64,000 nt of DNA, from contig JAISAQ010000107.1 in NCBI GenBank assembly GCA_031266775.1, positions 18,553 to 82,552 on the forward strand, given 5' to 3'. Made by a program: the position numbers and the translations under genes. Origin of the DNA: Treponema sp. (GTDB taxonomy: Bacteria; Spirochaetota; Spirochaetia; Treponematales; Breznakiellaceae). The notes beneath the pieces were generated by a model. That model did no database searches and was not told the DNA's origin. It saw only the letters and a list, made by a program, of their open reading frames with translations. Of the stretch, positions 7,051 through 15,172 are shown piece after piece. The first letter of the stretch is position 1, and every line of letters starts with the position of its first letter.

Positions 7051-8895
7051 ATGCTTCAGAGCAAAACATTCATCCCTACCCTGCGGGAAGTTCCCGCCGA
7101 CGCGGTAACGGCAAGCCACCGGTTCATGTTCCGGTCCGGCATGCTGCGCAAACTGGCAAACGGCCTCTTTGTGTATCTGCCTCTGGGGCTCAGGGCCTTT
7201 AGAAAGGTAGAACAGATTATCCGCGAAGAAATGGATGCCACAGGCGCGCTTGAAATAAAACCGCCCGTGGTGGTTCCCGGGGAACTATGGAAGGAGTCGG
7301 GCCGCTGGGATTCCATGGGCGAATCAATGCTCCGCGTCAAGAACAGGCAGAACGGGGACTTTGTCATTTCCCCAACCGCCGAAGAAGCCTTTACCGCGGT
7401 GGTAAGGGACGAACTTTCAAGTTACCGCCGGCTTCCCCTTTCCCTTTACCAGATCAACACAAAGTACCGCGACGAGATCCGTCCCCGCTACGGCGTCATG
7501 CGGGGAAGGGAATTCGTGATGAAGGACGCCTATTCTTTTCACGCGGATGAAACAAGCCTTGATAAAACCTACGATGACATGGGCCGCGCCTACAGGCGCA
7601 TCTTCAAACGCTGCGGCCTTTCGGTGATCCCCGTAAAGGCCGATTCGGGAGCCATGGGGGGAAGCGGCTCCGAGGAATTTATGGTTGAAAGTGACATAGG
7701 CGACAACACGCTCGTCCTGTGCGGGGCGTGCGGCTACGCGGCCAATGTCGAAAAGGCGGCGTGCAGGCCCGACTACTCCCCCCGCCCCGCGCCGGAGGAG
7801 GCCAGGGCCGCGGCGGCTTCCGTTCCGCCTCTTGAAAAAATAGCTACGCCTTCGGTACGGACCATAGAGGAACTCTCCGCCTTCCTCAAGACCGGCGCGA
7901 AACAGTTCATCAAGACACTGATCTACCGCGCGGTAAATGCCGGGGCGGATTTTCCGGGAAAGGACGGCGCTCGTCTTGCGGAACATGAAAACCCGGGACA
8001 AAAAAGGAACGCCCCGGGACCCCTGGGCGAGGCGTTCTTCGCCGCCGCCATACGCGGCGATCTTGATGTCAACGAAGCGAAACTTGCCGCGGTCCTCAAG
8101 GCGACGGAAGTGAGCCTCGCGGCGGACACCGATGTGGAACGCATTACAGGAGCGCCCGTGGGCTTCGCGGGCCCTGTGGGGCTGGGCCTTCCCGTTGTTC
8201 TTGACGAAACCGTTACCGGCATGAACGACGCGGTAACAGGGGCGCTTGCGAAAGATCTCCACTACAGGCACGCCGCCTACGGCCGTGATTTTGAAGGCTG
8301 GATCACCGCCGACATACGGACCGTAAAGGCCGGCGATTCTTGCCCCGTCTGCGGCGGAGCGTTATACGAAAAAAAAGGCAACGAACTGGGGCACATCTTC
8401 AAACTTGGCCGCAAGTACACAAAGGCCATGAACGTAAGCTGTCTTGATGAAAACGGCAAAAGCATTGTCCCCGTCATGGGCTGCTACGGCATAGGACTCG
8501 ACAGGACGCTCGCTTCGATCATCGAGGAACACCACGACGAGGCGGGGATCATCTGGCCCATGACCGCGGCGCCGTATCATGTGATCATCATTCCCGTAAG
8601 ATACGAGGGCGCCATGAAACTGGCGGCGGACGCTCTGGCGGCGGAACTACAGGCGCGCGGCGTCGAGATCCTCCTTGACGACAGGGCCGAACGGCCCGGC
8701 GTCAAATTCAACGATGCGGATCTCATGGGCATTCCCCTGCGGGCCGTTATAGGCGACAGGAACCTCGCCCTTTCGCCGCCGTGCGTTGAAGTGAAGCGCC
8801 GGGACGAAAAGGAAAGCCGCCTTGTCGAAGCGGCGGCAGCCGCGGAAGAACTTTCCGGCCTTGTCAGGGCTGAACTTGAAAGGCTGAACCGTTAA
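7051..8895 (+). CDS. proS: Prolyl-tRNA synthetase (bacterial type with editing insert)
   Basis: A 614-residue class II synthetase that charges tRNA-Pro. Motif 2 region (YQINTKYRDEIRPRYGVMRGREFVMKDAYSF) and motif 3 (GCYGIGLDRTLASIIEEHHD) are intact. Between them, residues of about 230-410 form the INS domain that deacylates Ala-tRNA-Pro; it includes an extra run near DFPGKDGARLAEHENPGQ that looks like a lineage insert. The C-terminal anticodon-binding domain begins near AAPYHVIIIPV. No ribosome binding site precedes the ATG, consistent with the leaderless promoter described just upstream. Confidence 0.97.
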   Translation: MLQSKTFIPTLREVPADAVTASHRFMFRSGMLRKLANGLFVYLPLGLRAFRKVEQIIREEMDATGALEIKPPVVVPGELWKESGRWDSMGESMLRVKNRQNGDFVISPTAEEAFTAVVRDELSSYRRLPLSLYQINTKYRDEIRPRYGVMRGREFVMKDAYSFHADETSLDKTYDDMGRAYRRIFKRCGLSVIPVKADSGAMGGSGSEEFMVESDIGDNTLVLCGACGYAANVEKAACRPDYSPRPAPEEARAAAASVPPLEKIATPSVRTIEELSAFLKTGAKQFIKTLIYRAVNAGADFPGKDGARLAEHENPGQKRNAPGPLGEAFFAAAIRGDLDVNEAKLAAVLKATEVSLAADTDVERITGAPVGFAGPVGLGLPVVLDETVTGMNDAVTGALAKDLHYRHAAYGRDFEGWITADIRTVKAGDSCPVCGGALYEKKGNELGHIFKLGRKYTKAMNVSCLDENGKSIVPVMGCYGIGLDRTLASIIEEHHDEAGIIWPMTAAPYHVIIIPVRYEGAMKLAADALAAELQARGVEILLDDRAERPGVKFNDADLMGIPLRAVIGDRNLALSPPCVEVKRRDEKESRLVEAAAAAEELSGLVRAELERLNR

Positions 8896-8905
8896 TTGGC
8901 CCGGA

Positions 8906-10675
8906 TCAGGGCCGCTCGCCTGTGAGCGACTTTAATTCCTGTATGTCCTTTATGATCTTCGTGCGGCTGTAGTCGCGGAAGCGTTTGGGGATCATTTCCT
9001 TGGACGTACATTCCAGAATGGCCACCAGGTTCTGCAGCTCCACCTCGTGGGGATACGCGGCGGGAATAAAATCGCCCATGGCTTCCTCCATGTCGTTCTT
9101 TGTTACGAAGACACGGTTATCCATGGCGGCAAGGAGCTTGGCCCTGACCAGCACTGCCTCGAGATCGGCGCCCGAATATTCATAACGGTACTTCCTGAAA
9201 AGATCCGATACGGAAAATTTTCTGATGTCAAGATCAAGCTTCTTTACCAGCGTGTTGAAAAGGGCTTCCCGGTCGGCATCGGATTCGGGATAAAAGAGGG
9301 CAAGATGTTCCTCGGCCCTGCCCTGCCGCTTCAGATCTATGGGGATAAGATCCGGCCGGCAGGTAATAAGGAACCAGATGATCTTTCCCCGGTATTCGGT
9401 GTTTCCCATGAAGCTTGCGATCTGGGCAAAGACGCGGTTGCTTGTTCCCGAGTCTCCCTCCTGATCCCTGCTGCCAAGAAACGCGTCGGCCTCGTCTATC
9501 ATTACCGCCACGGGCGCCATGGCCTTGAGTATGCTGAGGACTTTTTCAAGATTCGATTCGGTATCGCCCTGCCACTTGGATCTGAAGTTGCGGAATTTCA
9601 CCATGGGAATACCTATTTCACCGGCAAAGGCGCTGACCATAAAACTCTTCCCCGTACCCACAGGGCCCGCGATAAGGTAGCCCATGGGAAGCACATCGGG
9701 GCGGCCCATCCTGATTGCCCTGGCGGCATTCCTGAAGCGCTTCTTTACAAAATCATGGCCCGAAACATGGGACAGGTTGAAGCTGGTCTCCATGAATTCC
9801 AGGAGCCCCGCCGCCTCGTTTTCAATTATTTCCTTTTTCTTCCTGCGCAGGTAATCGAGGGAAAGCGGCGTGTTCTTTTCATAACTTTCCGAAACAAGCT
9901 GGTTCAGGTTCATCAGATTAACGCCGTTTGTAATAGACGCTATGTTTTCGGCCGCAAGCCCGCGGTCAAGAAGCAGCCTGCCGTCCTTCTCCTTGAATTT
10001 GAGGAAGCTGGTCCTTATTTTTTCATCGGGAAAGGGAACGGCGATCTTGACCGTCGCCGGAGATCCCGCAAGCCGCTGCGAAATGTCGGCGATGTTTTCC
10101 GTAAGAAGGATCACCGAAATATCGCCGTGTATGAATTTCGGCTCAATGGCCCAGCGGTTAAAGGTGACAAGACAATAGCGGTCGGCGTCGGAAAGCCGTA
10201 TCAGATCGCCCGCGGGAACTATGGTTTCGGCATAATCAATTATCAGCACCATGCGGCAGTGTTCCCGCCTGTTGGCGGGAATGCGCGACAAAAAATACCG
10301 TTCAAGATGGGGGAAACAGAGTTCGGGATCGGGGGAAACAAAATCCGGGGAATCGGCGCCGGAAGAAGCGTTCCTCCTTTCCATGGCCGCAAGATAATCC
10401 CGCGTCATTTCTTCGCCGCCGAACGATACGCCGGCGGACCTGTCATAAAACGCAATGATGTCCTCGTTGCCAAAGAGAACTTCGGAAATATATTCCTGCA
10501 CGCGGGTAAAAGTAAATTCATTTTCCTTTTTTTTGTGGGGAAGATAGTCACGTATGTTTCCGTAGAGGATGTAAAGGTTCGCCGTCCGCGAACCGTATTT
10601 ATTCGCCATCTCCTGGGCCCACGCGGGAAGTATTCTAATGTACCCTTCGTTTTTATAAATGTATTGATCGGACAT
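8906..10675 (-). CDS. AAA+ ATPase, Ycf46-like, with one degenerate and one active module
   Basis: A 589-residue soluble protein. Residues of about 20-260 resemble an AAA module without a Walker A loop (NLYILYGNIRDYLP) but with the Walker B-like MVLIIDYAETIV. The second module has Walker A GPVGTGKSF, Walker B VAVMIDEADAFLGSR, a sensor/second-region segment (SNRVFAQIASFMGN) and a C-terminal lid (YEYSGADLEAVLVRAKLLAA). This layout matches the poorly characterised Ycf46 family, linked to inorganic-carbon use in cyanobacteria and algae; its role in a spirochaete is unknown. It is followed on the minus-strand path by nothing else and lies eight bases from the upstream lipoprotein gene, so the two may share a message with the LpoB-like gene. 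Confidence 0.8.
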   Translation of the reverse strand: MSDQYIYKNEGYIRILPAWAQEMANKYGSRTANLYILYGNIRDYLPHKKKENEFTFTRVQEYISEVLFGNEDIIAFYDRSAGVSFGGEEMTRDYLAAMERRNASSGADSPDFVSPDPELCFPHLERYFLSRIPANRREHCRMVLIIDYAETIVPAGDLIRLSDADRYCLVTFNRWAIEPKFIHGDISVILLTENIADISQRLAGSPATVKIAVPFPDEKIRTSFLKFKEKDGRLLLDRGLAAENIASITNGVNLMNLNQLVSESYEKNTPLSLDYLRRKKKEIIENEAAGLLEFMETSFNLSHVSGHDFVKKRFRNAARAIRMGRPDVLPMGYLIAGPVGTGKSFMVSAFAGEIGIPMVKFRNFRSKWQGDTESNLEKVLSILKAMAPVAVMIDEADAFLGSRDQEGDSGTSNRVFAQIASFMGNTEYRGKIIWFLITCRPDLIPIDLKRQGRAEEHLALFYPESDADREALFNTLVKKLDLDIRKFSVSDLFRKYRYEYSGADLEAVLVRAKLLAAMDNRVFVTKNDMEEAMGDFIPAAYPHEVELQNLVAILECTSKEMIPKRFRDYSRTKIIKDIQELKSLTGERP

Positions 10676-10682
10676 CAGCGCC

Positions 10683-11987
10683 TCATTTCAGGCATGCGGT
10701 TTCCAGGAGGTTAAGGGCGCCGCCTGAAAGTTCGACATTTTCTTTCCGCAAGGAAGAAATCACCTGTCCACGGGAATCGCGGTACGTTACCGTAAACGAA
10801 TACGAGCCGGGGGCAAGGTTGAGCCCGCCCACCCAGGCTCTGGCGGGAAAGTACCGTGAAACGCGAAGATCCGCCTTTTCCGTCGCCTCGGCAAACACCT
10901 TGTTCGCAAGGCCGAGCACGCCGAACACAAGGGCGGCGTTTCCCTCCGATTCGGCCGCCTTGGCGTCAAGAACGGCCGAGGCGGCCCCCTTGGTAACCGC
11001 CCTGATAATGGTTTTAAGATAAATGAAGGTCCTTTTGTTTTTGAAAGTCTCCTGAGCCACCGCGTCTATATCCTCAAGCAGTTCAAGGGACATGCTTTTC
11101 CCCCCGTCAACGGCAAGGTCAACGGCCGCAACAAGGGAATTCCGGGGCGAAAGGACAGGCAGGGCTATCTTGACGTAATTGGACAGGGAAACGGGAATGC
11201 GGAGCGTCTCTTCCTTTTTGACCGGGGAAAGCCCGCTAAAGGCAATAACGTTAAGCCGGGCCGCGCCCTCCGGCACGTCAAGCTCCCCCTCAAGCGACGA
11301 AGGAGGCGGAAACGTGTACACCCCCGGAGCGTTGGCAAAGGCGGTTCTGAGATGATCATAATCGATACGGGCGTCATCGGCGTTGCCCGCCGTCCGGTGA
11401 AAAAGCATGCCCAGATACCGCGCCAGGGCGGAATCGGAAAATTCCGTACTTCCAAAACCGGGAGGCACAGCGGCATTGTCCTCCAGCGCCTTCTTCTGAA
11501 GCTCCGAAATAACAAGGCCGTATTTTGAGGCAAGAAACTGAACTTTTTCGTTCATCCTCCGTATTTCCACCATGGCGTCTTCCATGGCGCCCCTGTGGTA
11601 GTAATTGAGGGCGTTGAAGGTATTGATGTACACATCCTCGTAATCTTCCCCCGCGTATTCAAGAATGGTGTCGTTGACAAGGTAAGAGGCGGCCTGGGCG
11701 GTAACGCTTTTTGTATACGCCGCCTCAATGGCCCGTTCCCCGTCTTCAAGCAGGGCCGAAGAATCCCCGTACAGGCCCGCGTAGTGGGCAATGAGCCCCT
11801 TGTCAAGATAGTACAGTACGGCATCCTGCGTGCGGTAGAGCCGGCCTTTCCCCTTTTCAAGTTCCTGTATGCCTTCCGGAAAATTTCCTTCCGTTACCCT
11901 GCCGTCGACGCCGGAAAAGGAAGCCGTCGCGCATGAAAAGAGCAATTCCGGCAAAATCAGAAATATGAATGTTTTCAGCAGCTTCAT
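10683..11987 (-). CDS. COG3014-like lipoprotein
   Basis: A 434-residue lipoprotein with signal sequence and lipobox LFSC (Cys19). The N-terminal half is helical and TPR-like (YRTQDAVLYYLDKGLIAHYAG, NTFNALNYYHRGAMEDAMVE), and the C-terminal half is beta-rich (GLNLAPGSYSFTVTYRD). The pattern fits the uncharacterised COG3014 lipoproteins that are often found beside LpoB-like proteins, and here an LpoB-like gene sits 30 bases upstream. It is likely to be periplasm-facing and tied to envelope or peptidoglycan functions; that link rests on neighbourhood only. Confidence 0.75.
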   Translation of the reverse strand: MKLLKTFIFLILPELLFSCATASFSGVDGRVTEGNFPEGIQELEKGKGRLYRTQDAVLYYLDKGLIAHYAGLYGDSSALLEDGERAIEAAYTKSVTAQAASYLVNDTILEYAGEDYEDVYINTFNALNYYHRGAMEDAMVEIRRMNEKVQFLASKYGLVISELQKKALEDNAAVPPGFGSTEFSDSALARYLGMLFHRTAGNADDARIDYDHLRTAFANAPGVYTFPPPSSLEGELDVPEGAARLNVIAFSGLSPVKKEETLRIPVSLSNYVKIALPVLSPRNSLVAAVDLAVDGGKSMSLELLEDIDAVAQETFKNKRTFIYLKTIIRAVTKGAASAVLDAKAAESEGNAALVFGVLGLANKVFAEATEKADLRVSRYFPARAWVGGLNLAPGSYSFTVTYRDSRGQVISSLRKENVELSGGALNLLETACLK

Positions 11988-12017
11988 GACGGCGCCTTCC
12001 GGTCTGCAATCGCGGGG

Positions 12018-12620
12018 CTACAGGCGGGCCCGGGGGGTCTTGATGATTTTCTTTATTTCGCTGTTCTGATCCATCCACAAAAGAACGCCGGTTTCAATAT
12101 TCGTAAGACGCGCGCTTACGTAGTAGGTCCTGGTCAGCGTACCTCCCGCCCTGTCCACTATGGTCTTGACGGAGCCGGTGAGCAGAAAATCCGCGCCGAC
12201 CTCCATTCCCAGGGCCCTGGCCGTTTCCTCGCTTGCGTTCCCCTGCTGATCCTGCCGTTCCGTGCGGAGCTGCTCCCGAATGCCGCCGCCGGCGACGAAT
12301 TCCGCCCTTTCGCTGTCGAAGATGGCCAATTCCATGGTCTCCGATATGATCGACGTGTCAAGATGCTCACCGGTTTCATTTGAAAAATTCCCCACCAGAA
12401 ATACGGGGAGCCTTCCCAGACTGTCCGCGGTCCCGGTTACCCGCCGGGAATTAAGGCACGCCTGTATAAGAGTGCCGCAGACTATCTCAACGTCCGTATT
12501 GTTCCAGTACCCGCTTAAATCCGTAACGGTGTCCGCGCTTACCCGGCTTACCTGGGGACCCGAAGCACAGGCGGCGGACAAAAAGCCAAACACAAGCCAT
12601 AAAATCCGGTATTTTCCCAT
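12018..12620 (-). CDS. LpoB-like lipoprotein (penicillin-binding-protein activator family)
   Basis: A 200-residue lipoprotein with lipobox SAAC (Cys18). The core (LPVFLVGNFSNETGEHLDTS, then ALGMEVGADFLLTGSVKTI and TYYVSARLTNIETGVLLW) matches the LpoB/CsgG-like fold. In Enterobacteria LpoB activates PBP1B from the outer membrane; this spirochaete protein may have a related but not identical role. A GGAGG ribosome binding site precedes the ATG, and a good promoter lies about 50 bases upstream. It is first in the operon with the COG3014-like gene. Confidence 0.82.
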   Translation of the reverse strand: MGKYRILWLVFGFLSAACASGPQVSRVSADTVTDLSGYWNNTDVEIVCGTLIQACLNSRRVTGTADSLGRLPVFLVGNFSNETGEHLDTSIISETMELAIFDSERAEFVAGGGIREQLRTERQDQQGNASEETARALGMEVGADFLLTGSVKTIVDRAGGTLTRTYYVSARLTNIETGVLLWMDQNSEIKKIIKTPRARL

Positions 12621-12667
12621 ATCCTTTATTTTCCTCCATGGTTTATAAATGCCGCAAAAACTATTTT

Positions 12668-12696
12668 ATTGTACTACAAGCGGCCGGATTTATCAA
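12668..12696 (-). promoter_or_regulatory. Promoter of the LpoB-like/COG3014-like operon
   Basis: Minus strand: -35 TTGATA (12691-12696), 17-bp spacer, -10 TACAAT (12668-12673). The start would be near 12661, giving a leader of about 40 bases. Confidence 0.6.
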
Positions 12697-12789
12697 TGAA
12701 GAAACCGGAAAGCAGGGATAAAAGCGGTAAAACAGGCCGGTTTTATCAACCCGGCGGCTGCATGGTCCGGCACGGCTGTACGGTCCGCA

Positions 12790-12819
12790 TTGACGAACCT
12801 TTCGAATATATAGTATAAA
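12790..12819 (+). promoter_or_regulatory. Promoter of the LPP20-type lipoprotein gene
   Basis: -35 TTGACG (12790-12795), 18-bp spacer, -10 TATAAA (12814-12819), followed by a very A+T-rich stretch and an AAGGAG site before the ATG. Together with the minus-strand promoter it accounts for the otherwise gene-free 12621-12864 interval. Confidence 0.6.
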
Positions 12820-12864
12820 TAGATATTATAATTTTATCCTGGGAACAGGATAAGGAGTATTTAG

Positions 12865-13422
12865 ATGAAAAAGACGTGTCTTGCGATTCTCGGGATTCTC
12901 TGCATAATGCTGGCGGCGGGCTGCGGATCAACCCAGGCTCCCGCCCCTGCCTCCGCCGTAGCGGGGGATATGCCCGAGTGGTTGAACGATTTTCCGCCCG
13001 AAGATGTGATATGGGGAATCGGAACGGCGAAGCAGTCAAACGACAGTATGGCGATGCAGTTTGCCGAAATGCGGGCCCGCCAGTCCATTTCCTTTCAGCT
13101 GACCGCCGCGGTCAAAGCCATGCTCACCGATTACGGCGAAGACATGGGCGCCGCCAACGTCACCCAGCTGCAGGAAAATGTCGGCCAGCAGCTGACCAAC
13201 AGCACCCTCACAGGCGCCATTCCCATTAAACGCTGGAAGGCCCAGGACGGGACTTGGTGGTATCTGGTTCAGTACAGCAAGGCCGACGCCGCGAAACTGG
13301 CGACGAGTTTTGTTGACAACGAGGCCGCCCGTTACGCGGAATACAAAACCAGTGACGCGCTTGCCCGTATGAACAGCGCCCTGGCGGCGTCCACATCCAA
13401 ACCTCCTGTTATCAGCGAATAA
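12865..13422 (+). CDS. LPP20-family lipoprotein
   Basis: A 185-residue lipoprotein with lipobox LAAGC (Cys20). The mature part opens with MPEWLNDFPPEDVIWGIGTAKQ and continues with a helix containing AEMRARQSISFQLTAAVKAM. This is the layout of LPP20-like outer-membrane lipoproteins (Helicobacter LPP20, Vibrio FlgP), some of which belong to flagellar or envelope structures. It is followed by a second LPP20-like gene and an M48 peptidase in the same direction. Family membership is fairly clear; a specific function is not. Confidence 0.78.
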   Translation: MKKTCLAILGILCIMLAAGCGSTQAPAPASAVAGDMPEWLNDFPPEDVIWGIGTAKQSNDSMAMQFAEMRARQSISFQLTAAVKAMLTDYGEDMGAANVTQLQENVGQQLTNSTLTGAIPIKRWKAQDGTWWYLVQYSKADAAKLATSFVDNEAARYAEYKTSDALARMNSALAASTSKPPVISE

Positions 13423-13433
13423 CCGGGAAAGCG

Positions 13434-13463
13434 GAGCAATTGTCCCCTGCGGGGCAATTGCTC
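13434..13463 (+). promoter_or_regulatory. Intercistronic hairpin abutting a ribosome binding site
   Basis: GAGCAATTG and CAATTGCTC pair perfectly around an inner CCCC/GGGG stem, giving 13 base pairs with one bulged T. It ends directly before the AGGAG ribosome binding site of the next gene. There is no U-tract, so mRNA stability or translation control is more likely than termination. Confidence 0.6.
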
Positions 13464-13469
13464 AGGAGC

Positions 13470-14246
13470 ATGATGTCACAAAAAACGGCGGCGGCGGTGT
13501 TTTTACTGGCGGTTATTGTATCGGGATGTGTGAGCCGTCCCGCCGTCCCCGCAAAACAAATTCCGGTCGGAGAACCCCCTCCCGCCGGCCTCCTTTTTAT
13601 CGGTGTTTCGGCCGTATTGTCCAGCAGGGAGGCGTCTATCCGGCTGGCGCTGGAAGAGGCCGCCCGAAGGGTGGCTATATATCATTCCGTGGCGGGCGAG
13701 TTTACTTCCAATCAGAATATCGGTTCGGGCGCCCTTGATTTCAGCCAGGAGACGCGGGCGTCGATACAATACGACGACGGCTACAAAAGATTTGTCGACA
13801 GTCTCATCTTTGATCCCGAAACGGATATCCGTACAATCAACAACAGTATCTTCGTATACGTCAGGTACGCCGCCCCGGTTCCTCCGGATATACCTTACCC
13901 CGTTTCCCTGTCGGAGGGAAGCGCAATGCCCGCATGGGCGCTCAATCCCCCCGCAATTCCGGGGTACATTGTAGGGATAGGCTATGCCGGGCGCAGGGCG
14001 GCCCACCGGGACACGGTGAACATTTCCTATGAAAACGCGGTTTACTCGGCGTTAAGAAATGTCTCTTCCAGTATAGAGGGGAGCGCTTCAAATTCCCGGG
14101 ATTCAGGCATCCGGTACAATTCTTCCGCCGGCGGCATGATCAGGACTGCCGGAACCCTGGAGGGTTTCTACGCCCTTGATTTCTGGGTTGATCCGTCTAC
14201 CCAGGCGGTATGGACCCTTGCCGTCGCAAAACCAGGGGGAGATTAA
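13470..14246 (+). CDS. LPP20-like lipoprotein
   Basis: A 258-residue lipoprotein with lipobox VSGC (Cys20 from the ATG at 13470). That ATG, or the second one three bases later, follows AGGAG; the track start at 13440 lies inside a hairpin. The protein has two related halves: the first with FIGVSAVLSSREASIRLALEEAARRVA, and the second with MPAWALNPPAIPGYIVGIGYAGRR followed by NISYENAVYSALRNVSSS. The second resembles the start of the preceding LPP20-type protein, suggesting a duplicated domain. Probably a surface or periplasm-facing lipoprotein working with its neighbour. Confidence 0.7.
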   Translation: MMSQKTAAAVFLLAVIVSGCVSRPAVPAKQIPVGEPPPAGLLFIGVSAVLSSREASIRLALEEAARRVAIYHSVAGEFTSNQNIGSGALDFSQETRASIQYDDGYKRFVDSLIFDPETDIRTINNSIFVYVRYAAPVPPDIPYPVSLSEGSAMPAWALNPPAIPGYIVGIGYAGRRAAHRDTVNISYENAVYSALRNVSSSIEGSASNSRDSGIRYNSSAGGMIRTAGTLEGFYALDFWVDPSTQAVWTLAVAKPGGD

Positions 14247-14248
14247 CC

Positions 14249-15166
14249 ATGAACATTCCGGGAGCTTCCGTAAAGCGCGCGCTGCTGTTTGCCGTCTGCA
14301 TACTGACCGTAACGCGGCTGTTCGCCGCGGGCGCTCAAGGGAAGGCCGAGGAAGTGCGGGCAACAAGGGGAAACGCGGCGGACGCTCTTGGCAACATGGA
14401 AGAAGCGCTGGCAAAACAGGAAGAAGATTTCAGCCCTGAAGACGAGTATTTTTTGGGCAGATCGGTAAGCGCGGTGATCCTTGAGCGGTACAGGCTCTAT
14501 ACGGCAAATCCCGGCCTTACGGCGTATCTCAATAAAATATGCTCCACCCTCGTCATAAATTCCCCCAGCCCCGGATTGTACAACGGATACTATGTGATGA
14601 TTCTTGACAGTCCCGAAATTAACGCCTTTGCCAGTACGGGGGGCCATATTTTTGTAACGCTCGGAATGGTGCGGATCGCCGGCGGCGAAGACATGCTGGC
14701 CGCCGTTATTGCTCACGAAATTGGCCACATACAGCTCAGGCACAGCATGCAAATGATAACGGAAGGCCGGCTTTACCGGGAAATGTCGGCGGCGGCAGAA
14801 CGCGCCCGGAGCCTGGCAAACAGGGCGGATACCCAGAGGCTCTTTGACAATTCGGTCAGGGAAACGGTAAATACCATACTGGTGAACGGCTACTCCAGGG
14901 CCCAGGAATTTGACGCCGACGCCTTTGCCGCGGAGCTTTTGACCGCGGCGGGCTATGAACCTTCCGGCCTTATCGATACATTAAGGCTTCTTGACCAAAA
15001 CCAGCCGGCCTCCGCCGGGGGGATCAACAAGACCCATCCATCCCCGCAGCTTCGTATTTCCAATGCGGAAAAAAACATCGCCGAATACGCCCGGTACGGC
15101 AGGGAAGACACCGGCCGCTTCAGGACGGACCGTTTCGACAGGACGGTAAAAACAGGCGGACGGTAA
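14249..15166 (+). CDS. M48-family zinc metallopeptidase, exported (BepA/LoiP-like)
   Basis: A 305-residue protein with a signal peptide (ALLFAVCILTVTRLFA) and the zinc-binding HEIGH motif in AAVIAHEIGHIQLRHSMQM. The third ligand Glu lies in the downstream SRAQEFDADAFA segment, and INKTHPSPQLRI near the C-terminus is also typical of M48 periplasmic proteases that survey outer-membrane proteins. I chose the ATG at 14249, two bases after the preceding stop and just after AGGGGGA. The track start at 14210 overlaps the upstream gene without a binding site. Confidence 0.88.
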   Translation: MNIPGASVKRALLFAVCILTVTRLFAAGAQGKAEEVRATRGNAADALGNMEEALAKQEEDFSPEDEYFLGRSVSAVILERYRLYTANPGLTAYLNKICSTLVINSPSPGLYNGYYVMILDSPEINAFASTGGHIFVTLGMVRIAGGEDMLAAVIAHEIGHIQLRHSMQMITEGRLYREMSAAAERARSLANRADTQRLFDNSVRETVNTILVNGYSRAQEFDADAFAAELLTAAGYEPSGLIDTLRLLDQNQPASAGGINKTHPSPQLRISNAEKNIAEYARYGREDTGRFRTDRFDRTVKTGGR

Positions 15167-15172
15167 CATATC

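Noticed and set aside
9047-10714. 555-residue plus-strand ORF opposite the AAA+ gene
   Set aside because: The AAA+ motifs are on the minus strand; this is a frame shadow.
14694-14711. Sigma-54-like string TGGCCGCCGTTATTGCT inside the M48 gene
   Set aside because: The GG-to-GC spacing is one base too long and it lies within coding sequence with no gene start after it.
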